In this document: piece by piece, positions 45,799-54,957 of the stretch | How the letters are laid out: every line of letters begins with the position of its first letter | Numbering within the stretch: position 1 is the first letter of the stretch | Assembly: GCA_029227815.1 (NCBI GenBank) | Contig: CP118523.1 | Span: 3,038,001 to 3,102,000 of the forward strand | Direction of reading: 5' to 3' | DNA from: Clostridiaceae bacterium M8S5 | GTDB taxonomy: Bacteria > Bacillota > Clostridia > Tissierellales > MCWD3 | DNA length: 64,000 nucleotides | Notes under the pieces: generated by a model | What the model saw: the letters and a program-made list of their open reading frames with translations, nothing else | Told to the model about the DNA's origin: nothing | The model's database searches: none | Program-made: the position numbers and the translations under genes

Positions 45799-46779
45799 TT
45801 ATACTGTTTCATTATTCAGTGTTTTAAAACAATATGAAAATTCATGGTACCCTATACTTAATTCTCCCCATTTATTACTAGTTCCACTTCCTCCAAAACA
45901 TGCAAGATTCAAATCACATACAATATCCTCCAGTTCTTCTGCTTCGTATAATGTACTTCTAGGGTCATAAACTATAACTCCATCTAAACCATATTTCGTA
46001 AGTTTCTTTAAATATTCCGTTGAATGTTCATGATAAGGTAGATACCCCAATACGCATATGCCTTTATGCAATTTTATCCAATTAAAAAAAGTTTCGATAT
46101 TTCCGTCTTTAATATATTCAGGAATGTTATTTATTTTTTTAATATTTTCAGGCAAGTATCCTATTATTTGTATATTTTTACCTTCAAATTCAAATTCTTT
46201 ACTTAACCCTAAAAAAGTTCTTATAGATCTATTTTCTTTATGAAATTTTTCTAATATGTCATTCTCATTGTTATACTTATCAATAATCCCTATATATTCT
46301 AAGTTGCTGACTTTATCTAAATAATCTAGTCTATTAAGAGCTTCATTATTATTGCAATTCAATGTAATTGTCAAGTCAGCACAAAAACTATATTCTATCA
46401 TATTCAATTCTGGGAAAAAAACAGGAAATTGATTATAATATTCATTTCCTGGATCTACAGAATGAACTAAATTTCTCATATCCTTGCTTGTATAACCATG
46501 CTCAGCTCTAAAATCAATTTTCATTTTTCTTAGGTTATACGCTGTTTTTTTACCTTTTACTAAAAACGCAGTTACTTCATCACTACTTAAATAATCCGAG
46601 TAAATGTCCATATCGAAAGGAGAAGTAAATTTCTCTAAAACAAGTTGTTTTGATAATTTTAACTTTTTTTCATAAACAACATCTAAATTATTTTCTAATA
46701 TTCTTTGTTTAACTTTCTCATAAATTGCATATTTATTTCCATCAGGTTTAATAATCAAAATTCCATATTCAAAATTCAT
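45799..46779 (-). CDS. NDK-like / PHP-like two-domain protein
   Basis: The first 140 or so of 326 residues follow the nucleoside diphosphate kinase pattern: LIIKPDG near the start, DEVTAFLVKGKKTAYNLRKM, and NLVHSVDPGNEYYNQFPVFF with the catalytic-His counterpart. The remainder (about 150-320) resembles a PHP-type phosphoesterase barrel, with a YLPYHEHS segment, GLDGVIVYDPRST, and an end FGGSGTSNKWGELS. It is the last gene of the aminoglycoside-type cluster. A phosphate-handling step or self-protection is possible. This pairing is new to me. The ATG at 46777-46779 (AAGG upstream) avoids overlap with the kinase gene. Confidence 0.55.
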   Translation of the reverse strand: MNFEYGILIIKPDGNKYAIYEKVKQRILENNLDVVYEKKLKLSKQLVLEKFTSPFDMDIYSDYLSSDEVTAFLVKGKKTAYNLRKMKIDFRAEHGYTSKDMRNLVHSVDPGNEYYNQFPVFFPELNMIEYSFCADLTITLNCNNNEALNRLDYLDKVSNLEYIGIIDKYNNENDILEKFHKENRSIRTFLGLSKEFEFEGKNIQIIGYLPENIKKINNIPEYIKDGNIETFFNWIKLHKGICVLGYLPYHEHSTEYLKKLTKYGLDGVIVYDPRSTLYEAEELEDIVCDLNLACFGGSGTSNKWGELSIGYHEFSYCFKTLNNETV

Positions 46780-46783
46780 TGAA

Positions 46784-47824
46784 CTAGCCTTCTTTCTCAA
46801 TAATTTCTTTAATTATTTTTTTGTGTTCGTAGTTTTCTAATATATTCAAAATTTTAATAACACTTTTGCTAAAATCATTTTTAACATTTTCTGAAACTTT
46901 CACTGTTTCGTCAGTTAAACTAAACATTTCTATTAATGATCTCAAAATCAGAACTCTAAAAACAAAATCAAAACTCGCTTTTTCAGCTTCTGATAATTTG
47001 ATTCTTTTTTTATACCCTTTTACAATATTTTTCATGATACTATAGTCTATTGAATTCCTAATTTTCAATTTTTCTAGTATCCAAACTGAATGAATTACGC
47101 AACACCACACTAAATCAATTAACCTATACCCCCAGAATAAATCATCATAATCAATTATATATAATTGATTACCTTTATTCTTGATGACATTGTTTCCATG
47201 AAAATCACCATGCAACCATGAATATTCAAATTTATCCCAGTTTATGGAATTATATTGTTTAATTAATTTTCTTTCAAACTCAACAATTTTTTTATTAAAA
47301 GAATATCGTTCTGCACAAAAATTTTTTTTCAAAACTTCAAATAACATATTTATTGAATTTTCAGTTATATCTAAAAGTTGTTCTTCTCGACACAAAGGTA
47401 TCGTTACTTCACCTTTAGGTAATTCCATTGATGCACAGGCTAAACAAGCACAAGTTTCACCCAACTCAAAATAATTGTTTGATTCTTTTATATACCATAG
47501 TTTATCTCCGTCTAACCATTTTATAAGACAAAATATCCTATTACTAAAATTAAAAGTCAACTTATGTTTCATAGTCCTCTTGATATTTGCTATTTTAACT
47601 CCCTTCGTTTCAAATATTGAATAAATTTCCAATGCGTGTTCGAACTCTTTTTTATCTAAATAAAATGGCTTTTCTTTTAAGAAAAATCTTTCTTCATGGC
47701 TTTTAACCTTACAACATAATCGACTTCCCCAATTCATATTTATTTCTTCGATATTTAAAACTGAAATATTATATGTATTGTTTATACACTCAATTAATTC
47801 ATCAAATTTAAAATTCTGTAGCAT
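46784..47824 (-). CDS. APH/CHK-fold small-molecule phosphotransferase
   Basis: The 346-residue protein has the catalytic loop LHGDFHGNNV (base Asp, metal-binding Asn) and the IDYDDLFWG metal-binding motif of aminoglycoside and choline kinases. Its ATG overlaps the carbamoyltransferase stop (TAATG), so translation is coupled. In this setting it could phosphorylate an intermediate or provide self-resistance by inactivating the product inside the cell. No 16S rRNA methyltransferase is seen nearby, which raises the second option. Confidence 0.85.
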   Translation of the reverse strand: MLQNFKFDELIECINNTYNISVLNIEEINMNWGSRLCCKVKSHEERFFLKEKPFYLDKKEFEHALEIYSIFETKGVKIANIKRTMKHKLTFNFSNRIFCLIKWLDGDKLWYIKESNNYFELGETCACLACASMELPKGEVTIPLCREEQLLDITENSINMLFEVLKKNFCAERYSFNKKIVEFERKLIKQYNSINWDKFEYSWLHGDFHGNNVIKNKGNQLYIIDYDDLFWGYRLIDLVWCCVIHSVWILEKLKIRNSIDYSIMKNIVKGYKKRIKLSEAEKASFDFVFRVLILRSLIEMFSLTDETVKVSENVKNDFSKSVIKILNILENYEHKKIIKEIIEKEG

Positions 47825-49632
47825 TATACTCTTTCACCTTCAAATTTTACATTCTCTTTAACAACTAAAGTAGATTCAAGTAGTATCATATCAATACAAG
47901 AGTTCTCAAAAACTTCTATAGCATCTTCTGGTGTCATTACAATTGGAAATCCATGTAAATTAAATGATGTATTTAATAAACCTCCTACACCTGTCACTTT
48001 TTCAAATGATTCGATAATTGAATAATAAACATTATTGTCGTCCTTTTCAATAATTTGAGGTCTACATGTCAAATCTGCTGAATGCAATCCTGCTATAAGT
48101 TCTCTTTGTGCTTTTTCAGTAGTATTAAAACCAATAGTCATATATTTCGCATTTATTTCTTTTGGATTTAAAATATAATCATGCATTCTCTTTCTCATAA
48201 TTACTGGAGCAAATGGCATCCAAAAATCCCTATTTTTAATTTTGTCATTAATGATATTTATCATTCTACTATTTCTAGGATCTGCTAAAATTGACCTACC
48301 TCCAAGTGCTCTTGCCCCAAACTCCATTTTGCCATTCATTAGTCCCAAAACATATCCATTTGCCAAGTATTGTCCAACATCATCATACTGCACATTTTCT
48401 ATTACAGTATATTTTTTATTTAATTCTTTTTTCTCTATTACTTCTTTAATAACTTCCTCTGAGTAGCAAGGTCCTAAATATATCGATTTTAAACCTTCTG
48501 GCGACTTCTTAATCTTTTTGTTCTCATGTAAATATGCATAACAAGCCCCTATTGCTAATGATTCATCACCTGAACTTGGAGGAACAAACAATTCTTCAAT
48601 TTCTGTCAATTTACTTACTTCCATCATTGCTTTGATATTCATAGCAACACCACCGCAAAAAGCAATCTTTTTTACACCTGTTTTTTCGATTACATTTTTA
48701 ACCCAAGTTTTCAATAATTCTTCTGTGAATTTTTGGATACCACCAGCAATATTATCAAACCTAATACCTTCTAGTTCATTCTTTAAATCATAGTAGAAAT
48801 CTTTAGGTTTATTTTTATATTTAATCTCAATTCCATCAACATACAAAATCTTTTTAAATATTTCATAAGCTTCAATTGAATACTCTTCTGAAGCATACGG
48901 TGCTAGTCCCATTACTTTGTATTCATGTTCATGTGGTTTCATATTTAGAATTAATGTAATATATTGATATAATTTTCCTAATCCCATTTGATCAGTTTCC
49001 ATTAATAACTTTACTTTACCACCAGAGTCAAATAATCTTACACTAGCATTTGAATAGTCTCCAAATCCATCTGCTGAAAATACTAGAACATGCTCGTCAT
49101 AAAAATGACTTGTATAATACGCATACATACTATGTGCTAAGTGATGCTCGACAAATTCAATTTTATCTTCTGAAATATTTAAATGCTTTGCAACTAACTC
49201 TTTTCTCTTATCTCTAAATTTTTTAGCTCTTACCTCTTCTTTTGATGTCACATCTACTGAACTCCAAAATTCTTTACCTGGATACTGTTCCAAATCAATT
49301 CTATGTTCGTATAGCTCTAGATAATTTGGTTCATATCCTAAATAATGCTTAGGATATTTATATTTTTTCATCTCAATGATTCTTTCTCTTACAGTTCTAT
49401 CCGATGACCAATGGGTTATGACCCCTACCGGATCCATATTAATTGATGGCAAGACAATTTTATCTATTTCATCACCTAAGGCTTGGAAACAATACTCCAC
49501 TGATTCTCTCGGGTATCCACAATAATTTTTTACTCGATTGTATCTTTCTTCCGATACACATGCTACTACATCGCATTCATTCACTGCCGCTGCTGTTGAA
49601 TTTGCATCCATCGTAATTCCTAATATTTTCAT
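47824..49632 (-). CDS. O-carbamoyltransferase, NodU/CmcH/TobZ family
   Basis: The 602-residue protein uses carbamoyl phosphate and ATP to carbamoylate a hydroxyl group. The N-terminal Kae1-like domain has EHHLAHSMYAYYTS with the iron-binding His residues and FSADGFGDYSN. The C-terminal part (about 400-600) has GKMEFGARALGGRSILADPR and MPFAPVI. TobZ of this family carbamoylates tobramycin and kanamycin, so an aminoglycoside substrate fits the neighbours. The target position is not predictable. Confidence 0.93.
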   Translation of the reverse strand: MKILGITMDANSTAAAVNECDVVACVSEERYNRVKNYCGYPRESVEYCFQALGDEIDKIVLPSINMDPVGVITHWSSDRTVRERIIEMKKYKYPKHYLGYEPNYLELYEHRIDLEQYPGKEFWSSVDVTSKEEVRAKKFRDKRKELVAKHLNISEDKIEFVEHHLAHSMYAYYTSHFYDEHVLVFSADGFGDYSNASVRLFDSGGKVKLLMETDQMGLGKLYQYITLILNMKPHEHEYKVMGLAPYASEEYSIEAYEIFKKILYVDGIEIKYKNKPKDFYYDLKNELEGIRFDNIAGGIQKFTEELLKTWVKNVIEKTGVKKIAFCGGVAMNIKAMMEVSKLTEIEELFVPPSSGDESLAIGACYAYLHENKKIKKSPEGLKSIYLGPCYSEEVIKEVIEKKELNKKYTVIENVQYDDVGQYLANGYVLGLMNGKMEFGARALGGRSILADPRNSRMINIINDKIKNRDFWMPFAPVIMRKRMHDYILNPKEINAKYMTIGFNTTEKAQRELIAGLHSADLTCRPQIIEKDDNNVYYSIIESFEKVTGVGGLLNTSFNLHGFPIVMTPEDAIEVFENSCIDMILLESTLVVKENVKFEGERV

Positions 49633-49651
49633 TAGTATTCTCCTTATATAT

Positions 49652-51004
49652 CTAAAAATTTTTTAATTCTTTTTCAAACTCTTCTAAAGCTTCTACTAAT
49701 CTATTAGATATTTCATCAATAACCTCTTCATTTATATTTAATGGAGGTGTTATAATAATCATTGGCATTTCTATATGAACTAATATTTGATTTCTAATAA
49801 AACATTTTTTTAAAAGAAACATTTTTTTAAAATAATCATATTCCAAATCTAAATGTAATTCTATACCTAAAAACAACCCTAATCCTCGAACATCTGATAC
49901 AATGTTCAAACACCTCAATTTTTGTCTTAAATCAATTAATAACCTATTCCCCATTCTTGATGAATTTATACTAAATCTATTCTTTTCAAAATAATTAATT
50001 GTAGCAATAGCTGACATACAGCATGTTAGATTAGCATCCTGCGTTGAACCATATTCTAAATACAACTTACTTTTTGCAATTTCATCATAAATTTCTTTTC
50101 TAAATAGAGTCGCTGCTATAGGTAATATACCGTTACTTAATGATTTTGATAAAATCAAAATATCTGGTTTAATATCATAATACATAAATGCAAATTCGCT
50201 TCCAATTCTACCGAATCCTGTTACGACCTCGTCAAATATTAAAAGAATCCCATTTTTTTTAGTCAATTGGCGAATTTTTTTATAATAAATCTTTGGTGGT
50301 AAAACTACCTTCATTGTTATAGGTTCTATAATTATAGCTGCAATATTTTCTAACCCAACAGATTTTAAATTTTTCTTAAGCGACTCAAAACACTCTAATT
50401 CACAATTTTCCTCTTCATTATAACTTTTACAAACTGAACAATTTGGTAAGTCTAACTTTATTCTGTAATCTGTTGATGTATTATACATTTCCTGATACTC
50501 TTCCGATGCAGTATACTTATAAACCCCTAGTGAACAACCATGATAAGCATCTTTGAATGACCCTATTATCTTTCTTTTAAAATCTTTTTTTGACCTATGA
50601 TATAAAAATGTAAATAAAAACGCTAATTCAACACCAGAAGTACCTGTTGTGCTTAAATATACTTTTGAAAAATTATTCTCTGTTATGTCAATTAATTTAT
50701 CACATAAAAGTACTGCTAACTTATTACTATGATAGTCACTTGATTGTGAGAATGCTAATTGTTCTAGTTGCTTTGCTATTGGTACTAAAATTTCTTTATT
50801 TTTATGACCAAATGAAGTACATAAAAGAGTAGACTTAGCATCCAAATATTGAGTTCCATTCTTTGTTATTAAAAAATGCCTATCACTGTCAACAAATTCT
50901 GGCCAATAAACAGCATCTTTTTCATCATTTACTTTTGTCCACCCACAAATTAGTGCATTCTGTTCCTTATTTTTTATTTCTAACACTGATTTTTCAAAGC
51001 CCAT
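49652..51004 (-). CDS. Class III PLP aminotransferase
   Basis: The 450-residue protein is a class III transaminase: SFGHKNKEIL, STTGTSGVELAFLF (PLP phosphate site), IFDEVVTGFGRIG, and the PLP lysine in LSKSLSNGILP. A Cys-rich insert (CSVCKSYNEEENCELEC, about residues 185-205) also occurs in some antibiotic-pathway members. In butirosin and neomycin pathways such enzymes aminate an oxidised sugar carbon. The matching flavin dehydrogenase (BtrQ type) is not in this window. Its start overlaps the radical SAM gene by 25 bases. Confidence 0.88.
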   Translation of the reverse strand: MGFEKSVLEIKNKEQNALICGWTKVNDEKDAVYWPEFVDSDRHFLITKNGTQYLDAKSTLLCTSFGHKNKEILVPIAKQLEQLAFSQSSDYHSNKLAVLLCDKLIDITENNFSKVYLSTTGTSGVELAFLFTFLYHRSKKDFKRKIIGSFKDAYHGCSLGVYKYTASEEYQEMYNTSTDYRIKLDLPNCSVCKSYNEEENCELECFESLKKNLKSVGLENIAAIIIEPITMKVVLPPKIYYKKIRQLTKKNGILLIFDEVVTGFGRIGSEFAFMYYDIKPDILILSKSLSNGILPIAATLFRKEIYDEIAKSKLYLEYGSTQDANLTCCMSAIATINYFEKNRFSINSSRMGNRLLIDLRQKLRCLNIVSDVRGLGLFLGIELHLDLEYDYFKKMFLLKKCFIRNQILVHIEMPMIIITPPLNINEEVIDEISNRLVEALEEFEKELKNF

Positions 51005-52419
51005 TTTTCCACCCTTCTTTCAAACTCTAATTTTTTCTCACTCCACTCATGCTTAGAATATTGACTTCTTTTTTTTATCATTTCATTTAACTCTTCTTTA
51101 AATTCATTAATTTTTACAATAGCATCTTTATTAAGTGTGTTGTTTCTAACCATTGGTTTAATATAACTATACATATCTTCTTCAACCTGTATCCAATCTC
51201 TTTTTTTAGCATCAGAATATAAGTGTGTTCCTGGATACGGTAAAACTGTGGTTAAATTATACTCGTTAAATTTCAAATCAAGATCCAAAATCAACTTAAA
51301 AGTTTTATATATATTTTGAGGTTTCTCATTTGGTAAGCCAACCATAAATAATAGTGCACAATGCATGTCAAGTTCTTTGACTGTGTTAATAAACTTGTGT
51401 ACACTCTCTAGTTTCAATCCTGGTTTAGCATGTTCACTTATGAACTCCTCATCACCTGATTCTACTCCCACATCAAATCCTATACAGCCAGCTTCTTTCA
51501 TAATACGCATAAGCTCATAATCTAACTTATCAATCCTCGTTTCGCACCACCATGGAATATCAATTTTATTTGTAATCATCTCTCTACACATCTCAATAAT
51601 GCGTTGCTTTTTATACGTGAAATTAGGGTCTCTGAAAGAAACACCTTTAATTCCCAATGATTTAATTTCTTTAAGTTCTTTTATTACTTTTTCAACTGAT
51701 ATCATTTTAACTTGATTACCCTCTGATGCTACATAAGGACAATAATACCCACATTTATAGCTACACCCATAACTTGTATGCATTGTCGTTACATAAGATT
51801 TAGGAAGATCGATATCTTCAATATCATTAAATTGAACAAAAGAATAATATTTATGATCAGCTAAATGTCTTGCAGCTTTAGGAACCATATCAATATTTCT
51901 GATGTGTGATTTTTTACTAATAACAAAGTTATTATTTTCGTCCAAGTAAGCCATATTATCACATAATTCCCCTTTAACAATCAAATCTATATCTTTAATA
52001 GACCAGGCGGATATAACTCCATCTATTTTGCTATTTTTTATAATTTGATTTGTTAAATCTTCAAAAATTATATTTGTCCTTGCATATACTCTGATACTAT
52101 TATTAATTTTTTTACATTTTTTAGCGAAGGAACTATCACTTTTCCAAGAAATTGGAGATAACATCGTTACAATAACATCTATCCCTTCTTGAATAACTTT
52201 AATTCTAAGTTCATTTTCATTAAAATCTACTGTTTGATAATCGATTAACTCGACATCAATTCCTTTATCAAGTAATGCTCCCCCTATACTCATAAGTTCT
52301 ATCGGCGGAAGTAACTCTTCCATATCTTCTACGGTATTTATGATTCCATATCCTCCGGCATAACTCCTAATTAGGATTTTTCCTTTGGGAGATGGTGGAT
52401 TAACTAATAACACCTTCAT
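50980..52419 (-). CDS. Radical SAM enzyme with CX3CX3C motif, AprD4-like candidate
   Basis: The 479-residue protein has a Rossmann-like N-terminal domain (KVLLVNPPSPKGK) without the DxHxxG cobalamin motif. A radical SAM barrel follows, with Cys219, Cys223 and Cys227 in YGCSYKCGYYCPY. The spacing is CX3CX3C instead of the canonical CX3CX2C, confirmed by re-reading the codons. I recall this spacing for AprD4, the diol dehydratase of 3'-deoxygenation in apramycin. The role would be 3'-dehydration of paromamine. A partner reductase (AprD3 type) is not seen in the window. Confidence 0.8.
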   Translation of the reverse strand: MKVLLVNPPSPKGKILIRSYAGGYGIINTVEDMEELLPPIELMSIGGALLDKGIDVELIDYQTVDFNENELRIKVIQEGIDVIVTMLSPISWKSDSSFAKKCKKINNSIRVYARTNIIFEDLTNQIIKNSKIDGVISAWSIKDIDLIVKGELCDNMAYLDENNNFVISKKSHIRNIDMVPKAARHLADHKYYSFVQFNDIEDIDLPKSYVTTMHTSYGCSYKCGYYCPYVASEGNQVKMISVEKVIKELKEIKSLGIKGVSFRDPNFTYKKQRIIEMCREMITNKIDIPWWCETRIDKLDYELMRIMKEAGCIGFDVGVESGDEEFISEHAKPGLKLESVHKFINTVKELDMHCALLFMVGLPNEKPQNIYKTFKLILDLDLKFNEYNLTTVLPYPGTHLYSDAKKRDWIQVEEDMYSYIKPMVRNNTLNKDAIVKINEFKEELNEMIKKRSQYSKHEWSEKKLEFERRVEKWALKNQC

Positions 52420-52448
52420 TTTCCATTTCTCCTTTTAAACAATTCTAT

Positions 52449-54167
52449 TTATTTATCAACTATTTCAGCTTCAATTAAAATCCCAGATTCTATATCAGAA
52501 ATTATTAATAATTTTTTATTAATAAACTGGATACATCTAGTATATTTAAGTGATTGATTCAAAGATCCTTGTGAAATAATACATTCTTCTATATGATTAG
52601 TTTTATAATTCATAATAAAAATGTAACCTGTACCTCCATCCACGAATAAAATTTTCTCATCATCAATAAACCGACAAACCCTAGGCCATGAAAGTTTAAT
52701 TAAATCTTTTTCATACTCTATTGTTTTAATTTCTTTAACTAAGTTTTTTTGTTTATCGACAATTATTATTCTGTTATTTCCCGAATCAGCAATAATTACA
52801 TTGTCATTTTTATCTTTATCTGCATAATGAGGATCGTAAAGATTATCATAAGACCAAATAACATCTAGATTATCGTTCACCTCAAAGACTGTATTACTCT
52901 CTGAGTCAACAATCAAAATCCCTTCAGATAACCTTTTAAAGTAATGGGGGTCATGCAATTTAATTTCTCCGTTCTTTTTTACTTTGTCTATAACTCTAAT
53001 AATTTCTTTATTTTGTGTGACCTCAATAATTCTAGAGTTTCGTCCATCTGCGATTAGAGTATTTCCATTTTCTAATCGTTCAGCCCATCTAGGCCAAAAT
53101 AAGTGTCCTTTTTCTATAGATTGCTTACCATTACCATAAGTCCATAAAACCTCATACTTCTTATTAATTTGTATTACTCTATTATTTCCTGTATCAGCAA
53201 TCAGTAGTTCATCATTATCTAACCTTTGAACTGACCTTTGATAATGAAACATTCTTCTTAAGACATTTGAGTTTCCTATTAGCGTACTTACCTTTTTATT
53301 TACATCAATTTCAATAATTCGATTATTTTTTTTATCTACAACCAATGTATCTCCAATTGTATTCCTTCTAGCGTAATTAGGTTCAAATAAATTATTTTTC
53401 TTGAAGAATCCTTCTTTATCATTACAAAACTTCCAAACAATTTTTCTATTTAAGTTAACTTCAAGTATTCTATCATTCATAGAATCTACAATTAACATAT
53501 TTCCATTCATTAACTTTTCTGCATACAGCGGATATGCCAACTGTGAATCTTTTGTTCCAGGATTGTTATATTTTCCATACAATATGTTTATTTCGCCTCT
53601 ATTTCCTAACTCAAATATACAATGAGATTCTTCATCACAAATCAATATACCATTTTCATTCGTTATACTAATTGATATAGGTTCTTTCATTCCATATTTA
53701 GATAAAAAATATTCGTACTTAAGTTCATATTCAGAACTCAAAATGCATAACTTATTTTCCTCTACATCTAACATCGCAATATCTCCATTAGCATATTGAT
53801 CGATGAAGCCTGGTGATTTGCATATTTGAGAGTAACTCTGTACTCTTCTAACATTCAAATGATTATCAAATTCAATTATTTCTCGATTCAAAGTGTCAAT
53901 CCCAACTAGTAACCCTTTACCACAATATCTAATAAATGTTATATTTCGATTCGCAAAAGTTATCTTTTTTATTATATTACTGTCTATTGATTTATTTATT
54001 GTATAAATACAATTAACTCCATCTAAATTAACAAGAGTTATAATCTTGTCATTATCTAAGTAATCAGCACTTATCGGTCTCAATTCACACAAATTAAAAG
54101 AGAATTCTTCTATAGTCCCAATTGATACAACCTTTTTTAATTTAGTTATTTTTACATTTTCAGACAT
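52449..54167 (-). CDS. NHL-type beta-propeller protein
   Basis: The 572-residue protein has at least seven repeats of the kind LIADxGNNRIIEV (for example ELLIADTGNNRVIQIN and VIIADSGNNRIIIVD). This indicates one or two NHL/PQQ-type beta-propellers. There is no signal peptide or membrane helix, so it is cytoplasmic. In a biosynthetic cluster such a protein could be a scaffold or a lyase-like enzyme; no catalytic residues are evident. Confidence 0.8.
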   Translation of the reverse strand: MSENVKITKLKKVVSIGTIEEFSFNLCELRPISADYLDNDKIITLVNLDGVNCIYTINKSIDSNIIKKITFANRNITFIRYCGKGLLVGIDTLNREIIEFDNHLNVRRVQSYSQICKSPGFIDQYANGDIAMLDVEENKLCILSSEYELKYEYFLSKYGMKEPISISITNENGILICDEESHCIFELGNRGEINILYGKYNNPGTKDSQLAYPLYAEKLMNGNMLIVDSMNDRILEVNLNRKIVWKFCNDKEGFFKKNNLFEPNYARRNTIGDTLVVDKKNNRIIEIDVNKKVSTLIGNSNVLRRMFHYQRSVQRLDNDELLIADTGNNRVIQINKKYEVLWTYGNGKQSIEKGHLFWPRWAERLENGNTLIADGRNSRIIEVTQNKEIIRVIDKVKKNGEIKLHDPHYFKRLSEGILIVDSESNTVFEVNDNLDVIWSYDNLYDPHYADKDKNDNVIIADSGNNRIIIVDKQKNLVKEIKTIEYEKDLIKLSWPRVCRFIDDEKILFVDGGTGYIFIMNYKTNHIEECIISQGSLNQSLKYTRCIQFINKKLLIISDIESGILIEAEIVDK

Positions 54168-54188
54168 TTATAAGTCTCCTAGTCATAC

Positions 54189-54953
54189 TTAATCTTTTTT
54201 CATTATTAGTAAAATATCTCTGGTATATACATCTATGTTTGTTTTATGATGTGATATGGTTTTTTTTAGTAGTTGATGTTCAGTTATACCATAATTCGGA
54301 AATTCATACTCGTAATCAACCAAATCACATGTTGATAGTTCTAACAATCTTAATTGAGAATTATTGATAATATCAACATATTCTTCAAAATGTAATCTAT
54401 TGAGCCAATCTGAATCATAAATGGCCTCTGTAATTTTAGCACTAATATTTTCATCAAATTTCCTATTCATAAATTTTTGAAACTCTTCTCTTTTGTAAGC
54501 TAAATGGCTCCAATGAGGTATTACTGAATTCTCCCAAAAATAAAATTTTTCATCATCTACTGTAATATCAATATGATGTCCATCTGGAGCTGTCCAAATT
54601 GGCCCAAAATGTGTATATAATACTCCATCAGTAGCTAAAACTCTTGCAATCTCATCAAATGTTTCTCTTAAGTCTGAAATATGTTCAAATGCATTACTTG
54701 AAAATACAAAATCAAAATAGCTATCTTTATAGCAAATACTAGAACCCCTTCCATTAATCCTCCTGCAGACAATGCTCTCTTGAACATTCTCATTTCTAGG
54801 ATCAATTGAAATCCATTCCTTTACTTTAGATTCTTTAATTAAATCTATTGGCAATGCACCACCAATTTCTAATACTCGTTTACCTTTTAAATCAAACAGT
54901 CTACTAAAGTTTGAATATACATATTCTTGACTTACAGCACATTCGTTTATCAT
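54189..54953 (-). CDS. SAM-dependent methyltransferase (class I)
   Basis: The 254-residue protein shows methyltransferase motif I (KRVLEIGGALP, about residues 24-33), the acidic ISIDPRNENV strand, and FDFVFSSNAFEHI. ARVLATDGVLYTHFGP follows, as in type 11 enzymes. The likely role is O- or N-methylation of the pathway product. It does not resemble the 16S rRNA aminoglycoside-resistance methyltransferases. It starts 4 bases after the fusion gene. Confidence 0.85.
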   Translation of the reverse strand: MINECAVSQEYVYSNFSRLFDLKGKRVLEIGGALPIDLIKESKVKEWISIDPRNENVQESIVCRRINGRGSSICYKDSYFDFVFSSNAFEHISDLRETFDEIARVLATDGVLYTHFGPIWTAPDGHHIDITVDDEKFYFWENSVIPHWSHLAYKREEFQKFMNRKFDENISAKITEAIYDSDWLNRLHFEEYVDIINNSQLRLLELSTCDLVDYEYEFPNYGITEHQLLKKTISHHKTNIDVYTRDILLIMKKD

Positions 54954-54957
54954 TTAA

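Noticed and set aside
50980-52419. B12-dependent radical SAM methyltransferase
   Set aside because: The N-terminal Rossmann domain lacks the DxHxxG cobalamin motif and the cluster spacing is CX3CX3C, so a methyltransferase call is not supported.
54189-54953. 16S rRNA resistance methyltransferase
   Set aside because: The protein follows the small-molecule type 11 methyltransferase pattern (ISIDPRN, SSNAFEHI), not that of the rRNA enzymes.
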